Assembly (NCBI GenBank): GCA_001777015.1
Contig: MFCV01000047.1
Coordinates: 1-44,510, forward strand
Length of the DNA: 44,510 nucleotides
Source: Candidatus Daviesbacteria bacterium RIFCSPHIGHO2_02_FULL_36_13
GTDB taxonomy: Bacteria; Patescibacteriota; Microgenomatia; Daviesbacterales; UBA10151
Direction of reading: 5' to 3'
Within the stretch, counting starts at the first letter, position 1. Each line of letters begins with the position of its first letter. The notes under the pieces were generated by a model, which saw nothing but the letters and a program-made list of their open reading frames with translations, was not told the DNA's origin and searched no databases. Positions 24,868-32,209 of the stretch are shown here, in pieces. The translations under genes and the position numbers were made by a program.

Positions 24868-25574
24868 AGGCTTATTATATTCTCTTTTACTAAAAATTCT
24901 ATAAATTTAAAATCCATCTCAGAATCAATATCAATTCTTGAGATTTCATCCATTAAGTAAATAATAGAATTATCGCTAACTGGTTTATTATTGTTTTCAT
25001 CAAGTAAATATTCTCTATCATATATATAAATTGAGGCATTCATATCATACACTTTTGGAGCATCCTGACGACGAGAAAAACCACCACTTGATTTACTATA
25101 CTGGGCCTTTCCTTCTGAATCCTCTTCCACCATATTAAAATATGGATTTCTGTGGGCTTTTACTACACTAAAAAGTGTCTTTGGTTTTTTTGACAAAAAT
25201 AAATTAAAAGCTTTTTCTAAATCTTCAACTTTTCTAAGAGGAGATGTAGTATCCAAATCCATCACTGCGTCAAATTTCTTTTTATATATATCTTCACAAA
25301 ATTTTAACGCATGTCTGATTACCCCAACTTTACCAGCAGTATCTGTTGCAAGTTCGCCGGGTCTTAAAAAAGGAACTTCAGCTCCAAATTCTTTAGCAAT
25401 TGTTGCTATTTCTTTTGAATCTGTGCTGACAACTATATGCTGAGCTTTTCCCCATTCTTTAGCCTGTTTAATCGTGTAATATATTAAAGGTTTACCAGCC
25501 AGATCTTTGATATTTTTTCCTTTTACCCCTTTAGAACCTCCCCTTGCGCAAATTGTTAAAAGTAAATTATTCAT
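24864..25574 (-). CDS. legF: CMP-nonulosonate cytidylyltransferase (LegF/NeuA family)
   Basis: 236 residues. The N-terminal 'ICARGGSKGVKGKNIKDLAGKPLI' is the CTP-binding signature of NeuA-type enzymes; 'VVSTDSKEIATIAKEFGA', 'RPGELATDTAGK' and 'DLDTTSPLRKVEDLEKAF' follow in the family order. It couples CTP with the free nonulosonic acid to give the CMP-sugar used by the glycosyltransferase. Only the synthetase domain is present. It overlaps the PtmF-like gene by 8 bases and ptmA by 4. No dedicated nonulosonate transferase is identifiable nearby. Confidence 0.9.
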   Translation of the reverse strand: MNNLLLTICARGGSKGVKGKNIKDLAGKPLIYYTIKQAKEWGKAQHIVVSTDSKEIATIAKEFGAEVPFLRPGELATDTAGKVGVIRHALKFCEDIYKKKFDAVMDLDTTSPLRKVEDLEKAFNLFLSKKPKTLFSVVKAHRNPYFNMVEEDSEGKAQYSKSSGGFSRRQDAPKVYDMNASIYIYDREYLLDENNNKPVSDNSIIYLMDEISRIDIDSEMDFKFIEFLVKENIISL

Positions 25575-26499
25575 GGTTTTTAAAAGCTGTTATTTTTTCA
25601 AATAGGCCTGAGGCTTCACTTAAATTATTCATCATACTAGGGTTGTCTATATTATCAAGAAAATACTTTATCTGATCAGAATATTCCTGACCTTTCTGGT
25701 AATCTACTTTTTCAGTTTTATGCAATATGTCATTTTTGTATTCTCTAATCTCAGAATCAATTAAATCAGCAATAATAGTTAACTGGTCAAAATCAATTTG
25801 AATATATCTTTGACGAAGTTGGGATAAAAAATTAATATGAATATTCACAGGAGTTGTTTTTGTTTCCAATAAATAATCTACAAAATCTTCTGCATCAACT
25901 GTTACATTACTTCTTTTGGAGTAGGTACCAGTCATCTTATTAATATCTCCCAACAAATAAGAAATATAATCTAATTCATGGGATAAGTCTAAAATTACTC
26001 CCCCTCCCATATTTGTATTAGCAGAATATCCTTTAAGAAAATCTCTATCTGGTCTCCAAGTTGGAAGGTAGGAGGTACAAACTACTCTTGCATGTAATAT
26101 TTTTTTATTTTCAATATTTTTTTTCAACTTTAATATAATCGGATGAAATCTTAAGTTATAAGCAATATAAGTTACTATTTTTTTACTTTTTACAATTTTT
26201 TTTAATTTTTCAAAATCTTTTAAGGAACTTCCAATAGGCTTTTCAATAAAAAGCTTACAGCCGAATTCTGCACACTTAATGGCTGTTTCTATATGAAGGG
26301 AAGTTGGATTGGTGATAAAAGCCACATCAGGTTTTAATTTTTCTAACTCATCCCATGAATACAATTCCTTAATACCTAATTCATTCGGTTTACTTTTTGC
26401 ACTAGAGCGGAAAGCATACAAATCATGCGTGTAATCTTTAAGCAAAATATTGGCATGTCTTTGCCCAATTGAGCCCAAACCAAAGAATATTATTTTCAT
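25567..26499 (-). CDS. Gfo/Idh/MocA oxidoreductase (PtmF-like position)
   Basis: 310 residues. 'FFGLGSIGQRHANILL' is the dinucleotide site, 'VAFITNPTSLHIETAIKCAE' and 'LFIEKPIGSSL' (EKP motif) follow, then 'VTYIAYNLRFHP' and 'GGGVILDLSHELDYISYL', with the H-x-x-D active-site pattern. It is the first gene of the minus-strand leg transcript, with a TATAAT eight bases before its ATG. Its position with ptmA and legF matches the Campylobacter ptm/leg layout, in which PtmF and PtmA are thought to supply glucosamine phosphate. The assignment as PtmF is by context only. Confidence 0.78.
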   Translation of the reverse strand: MKIIFFGLGSIGQRHANILLKDYTHDLYAFRSSAKSKPNELGIKELYSWDELEKLKPDVAFITNPTSLHIETAIKCAEFGCKLFIEKPIGSSLKDFEKLKKIVKSKKIVTYIAYNLRFHPIILKLKKNIENKKILHARVVCTSYLPTWRPDRDFLKGYSANTNMGGGVILDLSHELDYISYLLGDINKMTGTYSKRSNVTVDAEDFVDYLLETKTTPVNIHINFLSQLRQRYIQIDFDQLTIIADLIDSEIREYKNDILHKTEKVDYQKGQEYSDQIKYFLDNIDNPSMMNNLSEASGLFEKITAFKNHE

Positions 26500-26507
26500 T
26501 TGCTGAC

Positions 26508-26536
26508 ATTATACATAAGTGAGGCTCAAGTATCCA
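26508..26536 (-). promoter_or_regulatory. Putative promoter for the leg operon
   Basis: Minus strand TGGATA (26536-26531), 17 bases, TATAAT (26513-26508), then 8 bases to ATG 26499. No Shine-Dalgarno in the short leader. Its -35 box directly abuts the -35 box of the opposite promoter. Confidence 0.6.
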
Positions 26537-26565
26537 TTGATTCGCTTGTAAAAAAGTGATATAGT
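26537..26565 (+). promoter_or_regulatory. Putative strong promoter for the TPR gene
   Basis: TTGATT (26537-26542), 17 bases, TATAGT (26560-26565) with a TGn extension ('TGATATAGT'), then 11 bases to ATG 26577. Best overall sigma-70 match seen in the window. Confidence 0.65.
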
Positions 26566-26576
26566 TCGTACCTAAT

Positions 26577-27407
26577 ATGGCTAATCCAGAACAAGGACAA
26601 ACACCGGATACTTTTACCCAAAGCTTAGATGCTGCTAGAAACTTGCAAGTAACTAATGATCATCAAGGTTCTATAGCTGCTTATAAGGCTTTAATGGCTC
26701 AGTATGGAGAAAGATCTGAGGCTTTAAATGGTATTGTGGTTTCTCTTAGAGTTACTGGTCAACACACAGAAGCATTTGCAGATGTTAATAAAGCAAAAAT
26801 ATTCTCTCAACAAAATTATTTAACAGCACTAGCTAATGGGATAGACGTACTGCGTACTGGTCATAGAGCTAAAGATGGTTTTCCAGGACAGAATTTTAAT
26901 AAGGCTCTAGAATATATGAGAGAAGCAGAAGATTTAATGTCTCATATGCCTGATGCTAGTATAGCAACCGTACATGCTTTCACTAATTTTGGGCTTCTAC
27001 ACAACGACATGGGAAATCTTGATCTGGCTTTAGCCGCTTATTCCAATGCAGAGATTGAGGCAAGAGAATTAGTGGGAAAAGTACCAGCTAACCCTGAATA
27101 TCAAAATAGACTAGCAAGAGCCTTGCATACCGAAGGAGTCACACAAGAAAAACTAGGAATGATCGATGAAGCAGAAATATCTCAAGATGAGGCCTTACCA
27201 ATATTTACAGAACAGGGAGATATCAGAAACATTTGTAATGTTCTAATCTCCAAAGGTGATATTGCATCAAAAAGAGCTGATCCAGAATTATCCAGAAGTC
27301 ACTGGGAAAAAGGATTAAGAGTAGCCCAGGAAAATGGAGAACAAACAATGATTGGAATATTCACTGAAAAACTTGCCCAACTTCAACCTCCTCCAACTGA
27401 ATCTTAA
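26577..27407 (+). CDS. Cytoplasmic TPR-repeat protein
   Basis: 276 residues, no signal peptide or membrane segment. Several helix-turn-helix repeats with TPR spacing are visible: around residues 13-45 ('NDHQGSIAAYKALMAQYG'), 110-165 ('FTNFGLLHNDMGNLDLALAAYSNAE'), 175-210 ('LHTEGVTQEKLGMIDEAE') and 215-260 ('GDIASKRADPELSRSHWEKGL'). TPR arrays bind protein partners; the partner is unknown. Its composition (few Lys/Ile/Asn, more Ala/Glu) differs from the glycan genes around it, suggesting a housekeeping or regulatory protein, or a separate acquisition. It has its own strong promoter, divergent from the leg operon, and is followed by a glycosyltransferase gene after 23 bases. Confidence 0.8.
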   Translation: MANPEQGQTPDTFTQSLDAARNLQVTNDHQGSIAAYKALMAQYGERSEALNGIVVSLRVTGQHTEAFADVNKAKIFSQQNYLTALANGIDVLRTGHRAKDGFPGQNFNKALEYMREAEDLMSHMPDASIATVHAFTNFGLLHNDMGNLDLALAAYSNAEIEARELVGKVPANPEYQNRLARALHTEGVTQEKLGMIDEAEISQDEALPIFTEQGDIRNICNVLISKGDIASKRADPELSRSHWEKGLRVAQENGEQTMIGIFTEKLAQLQPPPTES

Positions 27408-27430
27408 GCTTACAATCTGCTTATGATAAA

Positions 27431-28510
27431 ATGTTTGACATGTTATCTGATGTTACTATTTTAGTTCCCAGTTTTAATCGCCACAGACAGCTAAAAAGAC
27501 TCTTGGAATATTATAAAGGTTTAAAAACTAACATCCTTGTTGGTGATTCAACCCTAACTGCCTTCCCTGACGCAGGTAAATATAAAAACCTAAACTACTT
27601 TCATTATCCAAATTATCCTTATGCCACAAAATTAGCCTTAATGTATAAAAAAATTAAAACAAAATATGTATTATTTTGTGCAGATGATGATTTTGTTATT
27701 CCAAATTCTGTTAAGGAATGTGTTAATTTTTTAGATAAAAATCCTGACTACGTAGCAGCTCATGGACACTATGTCTTTTTTGAAGATAAAGGCAAAGATA
27801 AAATCCCAGTTTATCCATTCTATCTACACGCAATAGATTTAGATGTAAAATCCAACCTACCATCTGAAAGACTATATTCAATTCTAGCCAATTATATGCA
27901 ATTACTTTACGCTGTAACCAAAACTTCTGTGGCAAGAAAAGTTTTTAATCAATTAGAGAAAAACCGAAAAATTCAAAATGATACGTTGGTTGAATTATTT
28001 CAAGCCATAATGATTTCTATTGAAGGCAAATCCAAAACCCTACCCAGTCTTTATTGTGCCAGAGAAGTAACTCCTGGTTCTGCCAGAACCCGTATCGCCT
28101 CTTTAGAAAATATTGTTACAGAGCCAAAATACAAAAAAGAATACAGTTATTGGTTAAAGGTAATCATTGATTATCTTATGAAAAAACAAAAAATATCAAA
28201 ACCCAACGCTGAGGCTTCTATTAAAGCAGGTGTTAATAATTACTTAAAAGGCTTACTTTTTACCATACCTATTATTAATTTCCACCTATACCCTCTTCAA
28301 ATTCAAAGGTTTATTATTAAAGCCACTTTTGGGTATGCAAAAAAGATTCGTGACTTGCTCATAGCACCCAAAGACTACGCCAATTTATCTAAACACGCTT
28401 TTTCTACTCCTCACGCAAAAAAAGAGTTTGAGAAAATCAAACTGTATATTAAGAAATATGGAGAAAAGTCCTTACTACTTTTTTTAGTCTATCGAGATGT
28501 TTTAAAGTAA
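27431..28510 (+). CDS. Glycosyltransferase, TIGR00180-type (GT-A fold)
   Basis: 359 residues. 'VTILVPSFNRHRQLKRLLEYY' is the usual GT2-type opening, 'ILVGDST' follows, and 'YVLFCADDDFVIPNS' holds the D-D-D nucleotide-sugar/metal site near residue 83. The pattern with 'FLDKNPDYVAAHGHY' matches TIGR00180-type transferases found in glycan loci. The C-terminal third is basic and partly helical. TATGAT sits three bases before ATG 27431; if it is a -10 box, translation would more likely begin at the internal ATG 27440. The 3' end overlaps the convergent RfbH-like gene by 62 bases, the largest overlap in the window. Confidence 0.8.
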   Translation: MFDMLSDVTILVPSFNRHRQLKRLLEYYKGLKTNILVGDSTLTAFPDAGKYKNLNYFHYPNYPYATKLALMYKKIKTKYVLFCADDDFVIPNSVKECVNFLDKNPDYVAAHGHYVFFEDKGKDKIPVYPFYLHAIDLDVKSNLPSERLYSILANYMQLLYAVTKTSVARKVFNQLEKNRKIQNDTLVELFQAIMISIEGKSKTLPSLYCAREVTPGSARTRIASLENIVTEPKYKKEYSYWLKVIIDYLMKKQKISKPNAEASIKAGVNNYLKGLLFTIPIINFHLYPLQIQRFIIKATFGYAKKIRDLLIAPKDYANLSKHAFSTPHAKKEFEKIKLYIKKYGEKSLLLFLVYRDVLK

Positions 28511-29663
28511 GTCCCTGGTGTACACCTATAATCACTCCCTGCTCCATAATATAATCTGCAACAGGATAACTTTTCTGAGAATCCCTATGTGGGATATTCT
28601 TAAATCCCGGCTGTTTTAAGATATTTCCAGTAAAGATTGGTCTAGTTTGTATATTCTCCTTTTCCAAAAATGTTACAAATTCTAATCTAGAAAAGGGTGC
28701 TTCTTTTTTTATGGTCAATGGGAAAACCTGCCACTGGGCTAACGCATTTTCATTCATTTCTGGAACTATAAAATGGTCTGAATATTGACTAAAAAAATCG
28801 AATAATATTTTATAATTTCTCTCTCTAAGTTTTACAAATCCCTTTAATTTATCAAGTTGGGCATTACCAAAAGCTGCTCCAATCTCCATTGGCAAAAGAT
28901 TGTAGGCAACCTCGTCAAAGATAAATTTTCCATCATATGGAATCCCGTCAAGTTTTCTTCCAAAACGCACTTCAATTTTTTCCGATTCTGCAAATATGGC
29001 AGATGTTCTCCCCCAACCCCTTAATACTTTTGCTCTATCTCTTAATTTCTCATTATTAACCATTAACATTCCACCATTCCCACCAGCAGTAATAACATGA
29101 GATCCATAAAAACTAGTTGTTGTTATATCGGAATATGTACCTGTCGGCTTTCCCTTATAAAAACCAACTATAGCATCGCAGGAATCTTCTATAAAAATTA
29201 GATTATGCTTTTTTGCAATATCTCTTAATCTATCCATATCAGGAACATTTCCCATAAGGATTGGGATTAATATTGCCTTAGTCCTTTTAGAAATAGCATT
29301 TTCCACCTTATCAACATTGATAAAATACTTCCCCTCAACAACATCAACAAAAACCGGAATTAAACCTTTTTGAATTAACGGAGCTATAGTTGTTGAAAAT
29401 GTCAGAATTGGTGTAATAATTTCTGAACCAGGAGGAAGCTTCATAAGCTCAATTGCTAAAAGATTTGCAGAGGAGCCTGAATTCACCATAATTCCGTATT
29501 TTTTTCCAAATAACTTCGCAACTCTTTCCTCAAACTCTGCAACTTCACGGCCCATTATAGTCCTGTGTTCTTTTATAACATTCAGTACTCTTTCTTCCTC
29601 TTCTTTGCCATGAACAGCAAGAGCATGGGATATTCGCAGTGGATTTTTGTTATTACTTTTCAT
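28449..29663 (-). CDS. RfbH-like PLP/PMP sugar dehydratase with active-site His
   Basis: 404 residues, DegT/DnrJ/EryC1 fold. 'VNSGSSANLLAIELM' binds PLP phosphate and 'IFIEDSCDAIVG' holds the Asp to the ring nitrogen. At the Schiff-base position the sequence is 'SFYGSHVITAGGNGG': His replaces Lys, as in RfbH (E1) and ColD, which remove the C3 hydroxyl of 4-keto sugars. 'RGWGRTSAIF' through 'LDGIPYDGKFIFDEVAYNL' aligns with the RfbH-specific insert, but the iron-sulfur cysteines of RfbH are absent; the only Cys is in 'DSCD'. The track starts at GTG 29687; I prefer ATG 29663, nine bases after a TATATT box. Product is probably a 3-deoxy sugar or related keto sugar. Confidence 0.8.
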   Translation of the reverse strand: MKSNNKNPLRISHALAVHGKEEEERVLNVIKEHRTIMGREVAEFEERVAKLFGKKYGIMVNSGSSANLLAIELMKLPPGSEIITPILTFSTTIAPLIQKGLIPVFVDVVEGKYFINVDKVENAISKRTKAILIPILMGNVPDMDRLRDIAKKHNLIFIEDSCDAIVGFYKGKPTGTYSDITTTSFYGSHVITAGGNGGMLMVNNEKLRDRAKVLRGWGRTSAIFAESEKIEVRFGRKLDGIPYDGKFIFDEVAYNLLPMEIGAAFGNAQLDKLKGFVKLRERNYKILFDFFSQYSDHFIVPEMNENALAQWQVFPLTIKKEAPFSRLEFVTFLEKENIQTRPIFTGNILKQPGFKNIPHRDSQKSYPVADYIMEQGVIIGVHQGLTLKHLDRLKKVVRTFLHIS

Positions 29664-29672
29664 ATTCAAAAG

Positions 29673-29701
29673 AATATACATTACCACCTGATAAATGTAA
29701 A
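29673..29701 (-). promoter_or_regulatory. Putative promoter for the RfbH-like gene
   Basis: Minus strand TTTACA (29701-29696), 17 bases, TATATT (29678-29673), then 9 bases to ATG 29663. Each box matches consensus at five of six positions. An AGGTGG before the in-frame ATG 29681 is only two bases from it, a poor RBS spacing. Confidence 0.55.
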
Positions 29702-29710
29702 TGATGACTG

Positions 29711-29719
29711 TGATATTAT
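29711..29719 (+). promoter_or_regulatory. Putative extended -10 box
   Basis: TGATATTAT (TGn plus TATTAT) ends 7 bases before ATG 29727, fitting a leaderless transcript for the downstream gene. No convincing -35. Confidence 0.45.
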
Positions 29720-29726
29720 CATCAAT

Positions 29727-30560
29727 ATGTTTAAACCAAATTATGTTGCTTTAGCCATAATTACTTATTATCCAAAATGGTATAAAGGAAAATTAAAAAG
29801 TATTGCAAACACAGATAAGGTAAGAGGTGATTTAGCGCTAAAATTTATTAAAAAAGCTGTCTATAAAAAATATCAGGTAATTGTAGTCGAGAGCAAAAGC
29901 TCAAAAGAATTCCGTAATGAATTATCAAATTTTAAATTGATAAACATTGTAAAAAGAATAAGCCTTAAATCCTCACCAGCCAGACGACAAGCTTTTAGGG
30001 CTGCCTCAAAACTTCCGCAAGTTAAGGTTATTATTGCGACCGAACCTGAGAAGGTATCATTAATTGATAATATTGTGGATATAGCACATCCTATCTTGAG
30101 CAATGAAGCAGATATTGTGATTCCAAAAAGAGAGGATAATCTTTTTAGAAAAACTTATCCTGATTACATGTATAAATCCGAAACTAAAGCTAATCAACTC
30201 TACAATAAATTATTAAAACTTCATAAAGTTTTTAAGAATAAATATGAGCAGATAGATATTTTCTTCGGACCAAAAGCTATTAAGAATGACTCAAAAATAT
30301 TAAATCTCTTTTTTAAACAGCCATTAAAAATAACACAGTTTGACCCAGAAATGTATTCAAATACGCTATTCTTTCCAGTAGTTTTAGCTTTGAGAAAAGG
30401 GTTTAAAGTTAAAAATATCCAAATTCCTTTTAAGTACCCCAAGATACAGAAAAAAAATGAATCGAGAGGGGCCAGAAATTTTTTTATTCAAAAAAGGCGT
30501 AATCAAAGTATACAAATGTTAAGTGAGTTAAAATATCTTTTAAGTAGTTTTACCTTGTAA
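29727..30560 (+). CDS. Unrecognised protein, GT-A-like
   Basis: 277 residues from ATG 29727. The track extends to 29565, but those extra residues run antisense to the RfbH-like gene across its promoter and look non-coding in composition; an extended -10 box just before 29727 supports the shorter form. I do not recognise the family. 'VALAIITYYPKW' with a following Lys/Arg-rich helix, 'SSPARRQAFRAASKLPQVKVIIATEPEK' and 'DIVIPKREDNLF' resemble a nucleotide-sugar-binding GT-A core in which 'TEPEK' takes the DxD place. The C-terminus is strongly basic. A glycosyltransferase role is a guess supported by context. It precedes hddA by 29 bases. Confidence 0.5.
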   Translation: MFKPNYVALAIITYYPKWYKGKLKSIANTDKVRGDLALKFIKKAVYKKYQVIVVESKSSKEFRNELSNFKLINIVKRISLKSSPARRQAFRAASKLPQVKVIIATEPEKVSLIDNIVDIAHPILSNEADIVIPKREDNLFRKTYPDYMYKSETKANQLYNKLLKLHKVFKNKYEQIDIFFGPKAIKNDSKILNLFFKQPLKITQFDPEMYSNTLFFPVVLALRKGFKVKNIQIPFKYPKIQKKNESRGARNFFIQKRRNQSIQMLSELKYLLSSFTL

Positions 30561-30582
30561 AAAATATTTATTCATATATAAT
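30555..30582 (+). promoter_or_regulatory. Putative promoter for hddA-gmhA
   Basis: TTGTAA (30555-30560), 16 bases, TATAAT (30577-30582), then 7 bases to ATG 30590. The -35 overlaps the stop of the previous gene. No Shine-Dalgarno, so the transcript is predicted to be leaderless. Confidence 0.6.
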
Positions 30583-30589
30583 ACGAAAG

Positions 30590-31597
30590 ATGATTATTGT
30601 CAGAGCTCCTCTTAGGATAAGTTTTGTTGGCGGAGGTTCAGATTTACCCGATTTTTATCACATGTCTCCAGGGAAAGTTATTTCAGCCACTATTGATAAA
30701 TATGTTTATGTTGCAATCAATCCTGCACCTCTTCTAAAAGGAATCTCTGCACGATATTCCATCAACGAAAATGTTAAAAGAGTTATTGATTTAAAAAATG
30801 ACCGTATCAGAGAAACAATGCTTCATTTAGGAGTTGAAGATAATATGGAAATTGGTACTTTCTCTCACATGCCAGTAGGCACAGGTTTAGGAGGATCATC
30901 CAGTTTTGCTGTCACTTTAGTTAAAGGATTATCTACATATTTGGGCCAAAGACTTGATAAAAAAGATATTGCAGAAATTGCCTGCAAAATAGAGATTGAT
31001 ATATTAAAAGAGCCAATAGGGAAACAGGATCAGTATGCTGCAACTTTTGGAGGGTTTAATACTTTCCAATTCAATTCTGATGAGTCAGTTGATGTAGAAC
31101 CGATTCTACTCGATTATAAAAAAAGCCTAGATCTAGAAAATCATATGTTAGTCTTTTTTACAGGTATTCTAAGAAAAGCTTCTTCTGTATTAAAAGAACA
31201 AAAAACAAATATCCCTCAAAAAATGGATACATTAAAATCTATGGTGGACTTAGTAGAAGTATTTAAAAAGAAACTGATAAGAGGGGACTTTGAAGGATTA
31301 GGCAAATTGCTTCACGAAAACTGGCTTAAAAAAAAGAAACTTGCCTCAAATGTATCTAATTCCGAGATAGACCAACTCTACACTGTAGGTATGAGAAATG
31401 GGGCATGGGGAGGTAAAGTTTTAGGAGCAGGTGGGGGAGGATGTATTCTATTTTTGGCTCCTTTCAAAAAGAAGGAAATTATTAAAGAGGCAGTTCACGA
31501 AATGGCAAAAAAACTTGGGTTATCTGATTTTAAACAAGTTCCAATAAAATTTGTGCACTCTGGCGTAGAAATAGTTTCAAGCAGTTTATTTAATTAA
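30590..31597 (+). CDS. hddA: D-glycero-alpha-D-manno-heptose-7-phosphate kinase (HddA)
   Basis: 335-residue GHMP kinase. Motif 1 'RAPLRISFVGGGSDLPDF' at the N-terminus, motif 2 'MPVGTGLGGSSSF' near residue 95 (ATP phosphate loop) and motif 3 'VLGAGGGGCILF' near residue 280 are intact; 'EPIGKQDQYAATFGG' is typical of the HddA branch. It phosphorylates C1 of heptose 7-phosphate to the 1,7-bisphosphate. gmhA follows by six bases; the remaining steps (phosphatase and guanylyltransferase, fused) are encoded on the convergent operon 1.4 kb away. Fucokinase-type members are the alternative, excluded by the GmhA and GmhB neighbours. Confidence 0.9.
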   Translation: MIIVRAPLRISFVGGGSDLPDFYHMSPGKVISATIDKYVYVAINPAPLLKGISARYSINENVKRVIDLKNDRIRETMLHLGVEDNMEIGTFSHMPVGTGLGGSSSFAVTLVKGLSTYLGQRLDKKDIAEIACKIEIDILKEPIGKQDQYAATFGGFNTFQFNSDESVDVEPILLDYKKSLDLENHMLVFFTGILRKASSVLKEQKTNIPQKMDTLKSMVDLVEVFKKKLIRGDFEGLGKLLHENWLKKKKLASNVSNSEIDQLYTVGMRNGAWGGKVLGAGGGGCILFLAPFKKKEIIKEAVHEMAKKLGLSDFKQVPIKFVHSGVEIVSSSLFN

Positions 31598-31603
31598 GAT
31601 AGT

Positions 31604-32209
31604 ATGGAAAAACATATAAAAAGTTATATTAAAAAAAGCGTTAAGTTACTGCAAAATCTGCCTCATAAAGAAATCGCTAAGGCAATGAATCTTCTACAAG
31701 CTACCTACGAACGGGATGGCAGAATTTATGTATTCGGCAATGGCGGCTCATTGGCTCTAGCAACACACTGGGTAGCAGATTTCAACAAAACCGTTTTTTC
31801 ACACCATTTAGATAAAAACACCAGACGTTTTCAGGCAATCCGTCTTCCCACAACCGAAGAGGAGTTAACAGCTTGGGCAAATGATGTGGGATTTGATATG
31901 GTCTTTGCTGGTCCTTTACGAAATTACCTAAGAGACGGAGATCTTGTTATAGCAATTTCATCTTCTGGGAATTCTCCCAATATAATTAAAGCTGTTGAGT
32001 TAGCAAAAGAATACAAAATTCCGGTAATCGGTGTTTCTGGTTTTGAAGGTGGGGTACTAAATGAATTAGCTGATGTTAAAATTCTAGTAAATACTGACAA
32101 AGGAGAATATGAATTAGTAGAAGGAATTCATGCGGTAATACTACACCTTATTACTAAATACTTTAAAAATTACTTTGATTATTTGGATAAGAATATTTCA
32201 ATTAAGTGA
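31604..32209 (+). CDS. gmhA: Sedoheptulose-7-phosphate isomerase (GmhA)
   Basis: 201-residue SIS-domain protein. 'IYVFGNGGSLALATHWVADF' and 'VIAISSSGNSPNIIKAVE' bind the sugar phosphate, 'EELTAWANDVGFD' contains the catalytic-type Glu and 'YELVEGIHAVILHLI' the catalytic-type His region. It isomerises sedoheptulose 7-phosphate to D-glycero-D-manno-heptose 7-phosphate, the entry step of the heptose pathway. It follows hddA and overlaps the end of the convergent SDR gene by 12 bases. DiaA-like regulators are related, but the hddA linkage decides. Confidence 0.9.
   Translation: MEKHIKSYIKKSVKLLQNLPHKEIAKAMNLLQATYERDGRIYVFGNGGSLALATHWVADFNKTVFSHHLDKNTRRFQAIRLPTTEEELTAWANDVGFDMVFAGPLRNYLRDGDLVIAISSSGNSPNIIKAVELAKEYKIPVIGVSGFEGGVLNELADVKILVNTDKGEYELVEGIHAVILHLITKYFKNYFDYLDKNISIK

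Noticed and set aside
29565-29726. N-terminal extension of the 29565-30560 ORF in the track
   Set aside because: It covers the start and promoter of the RfbH-like gene on the other strand; an extended -10 box just before ATG 29727 supports the shorter protein.
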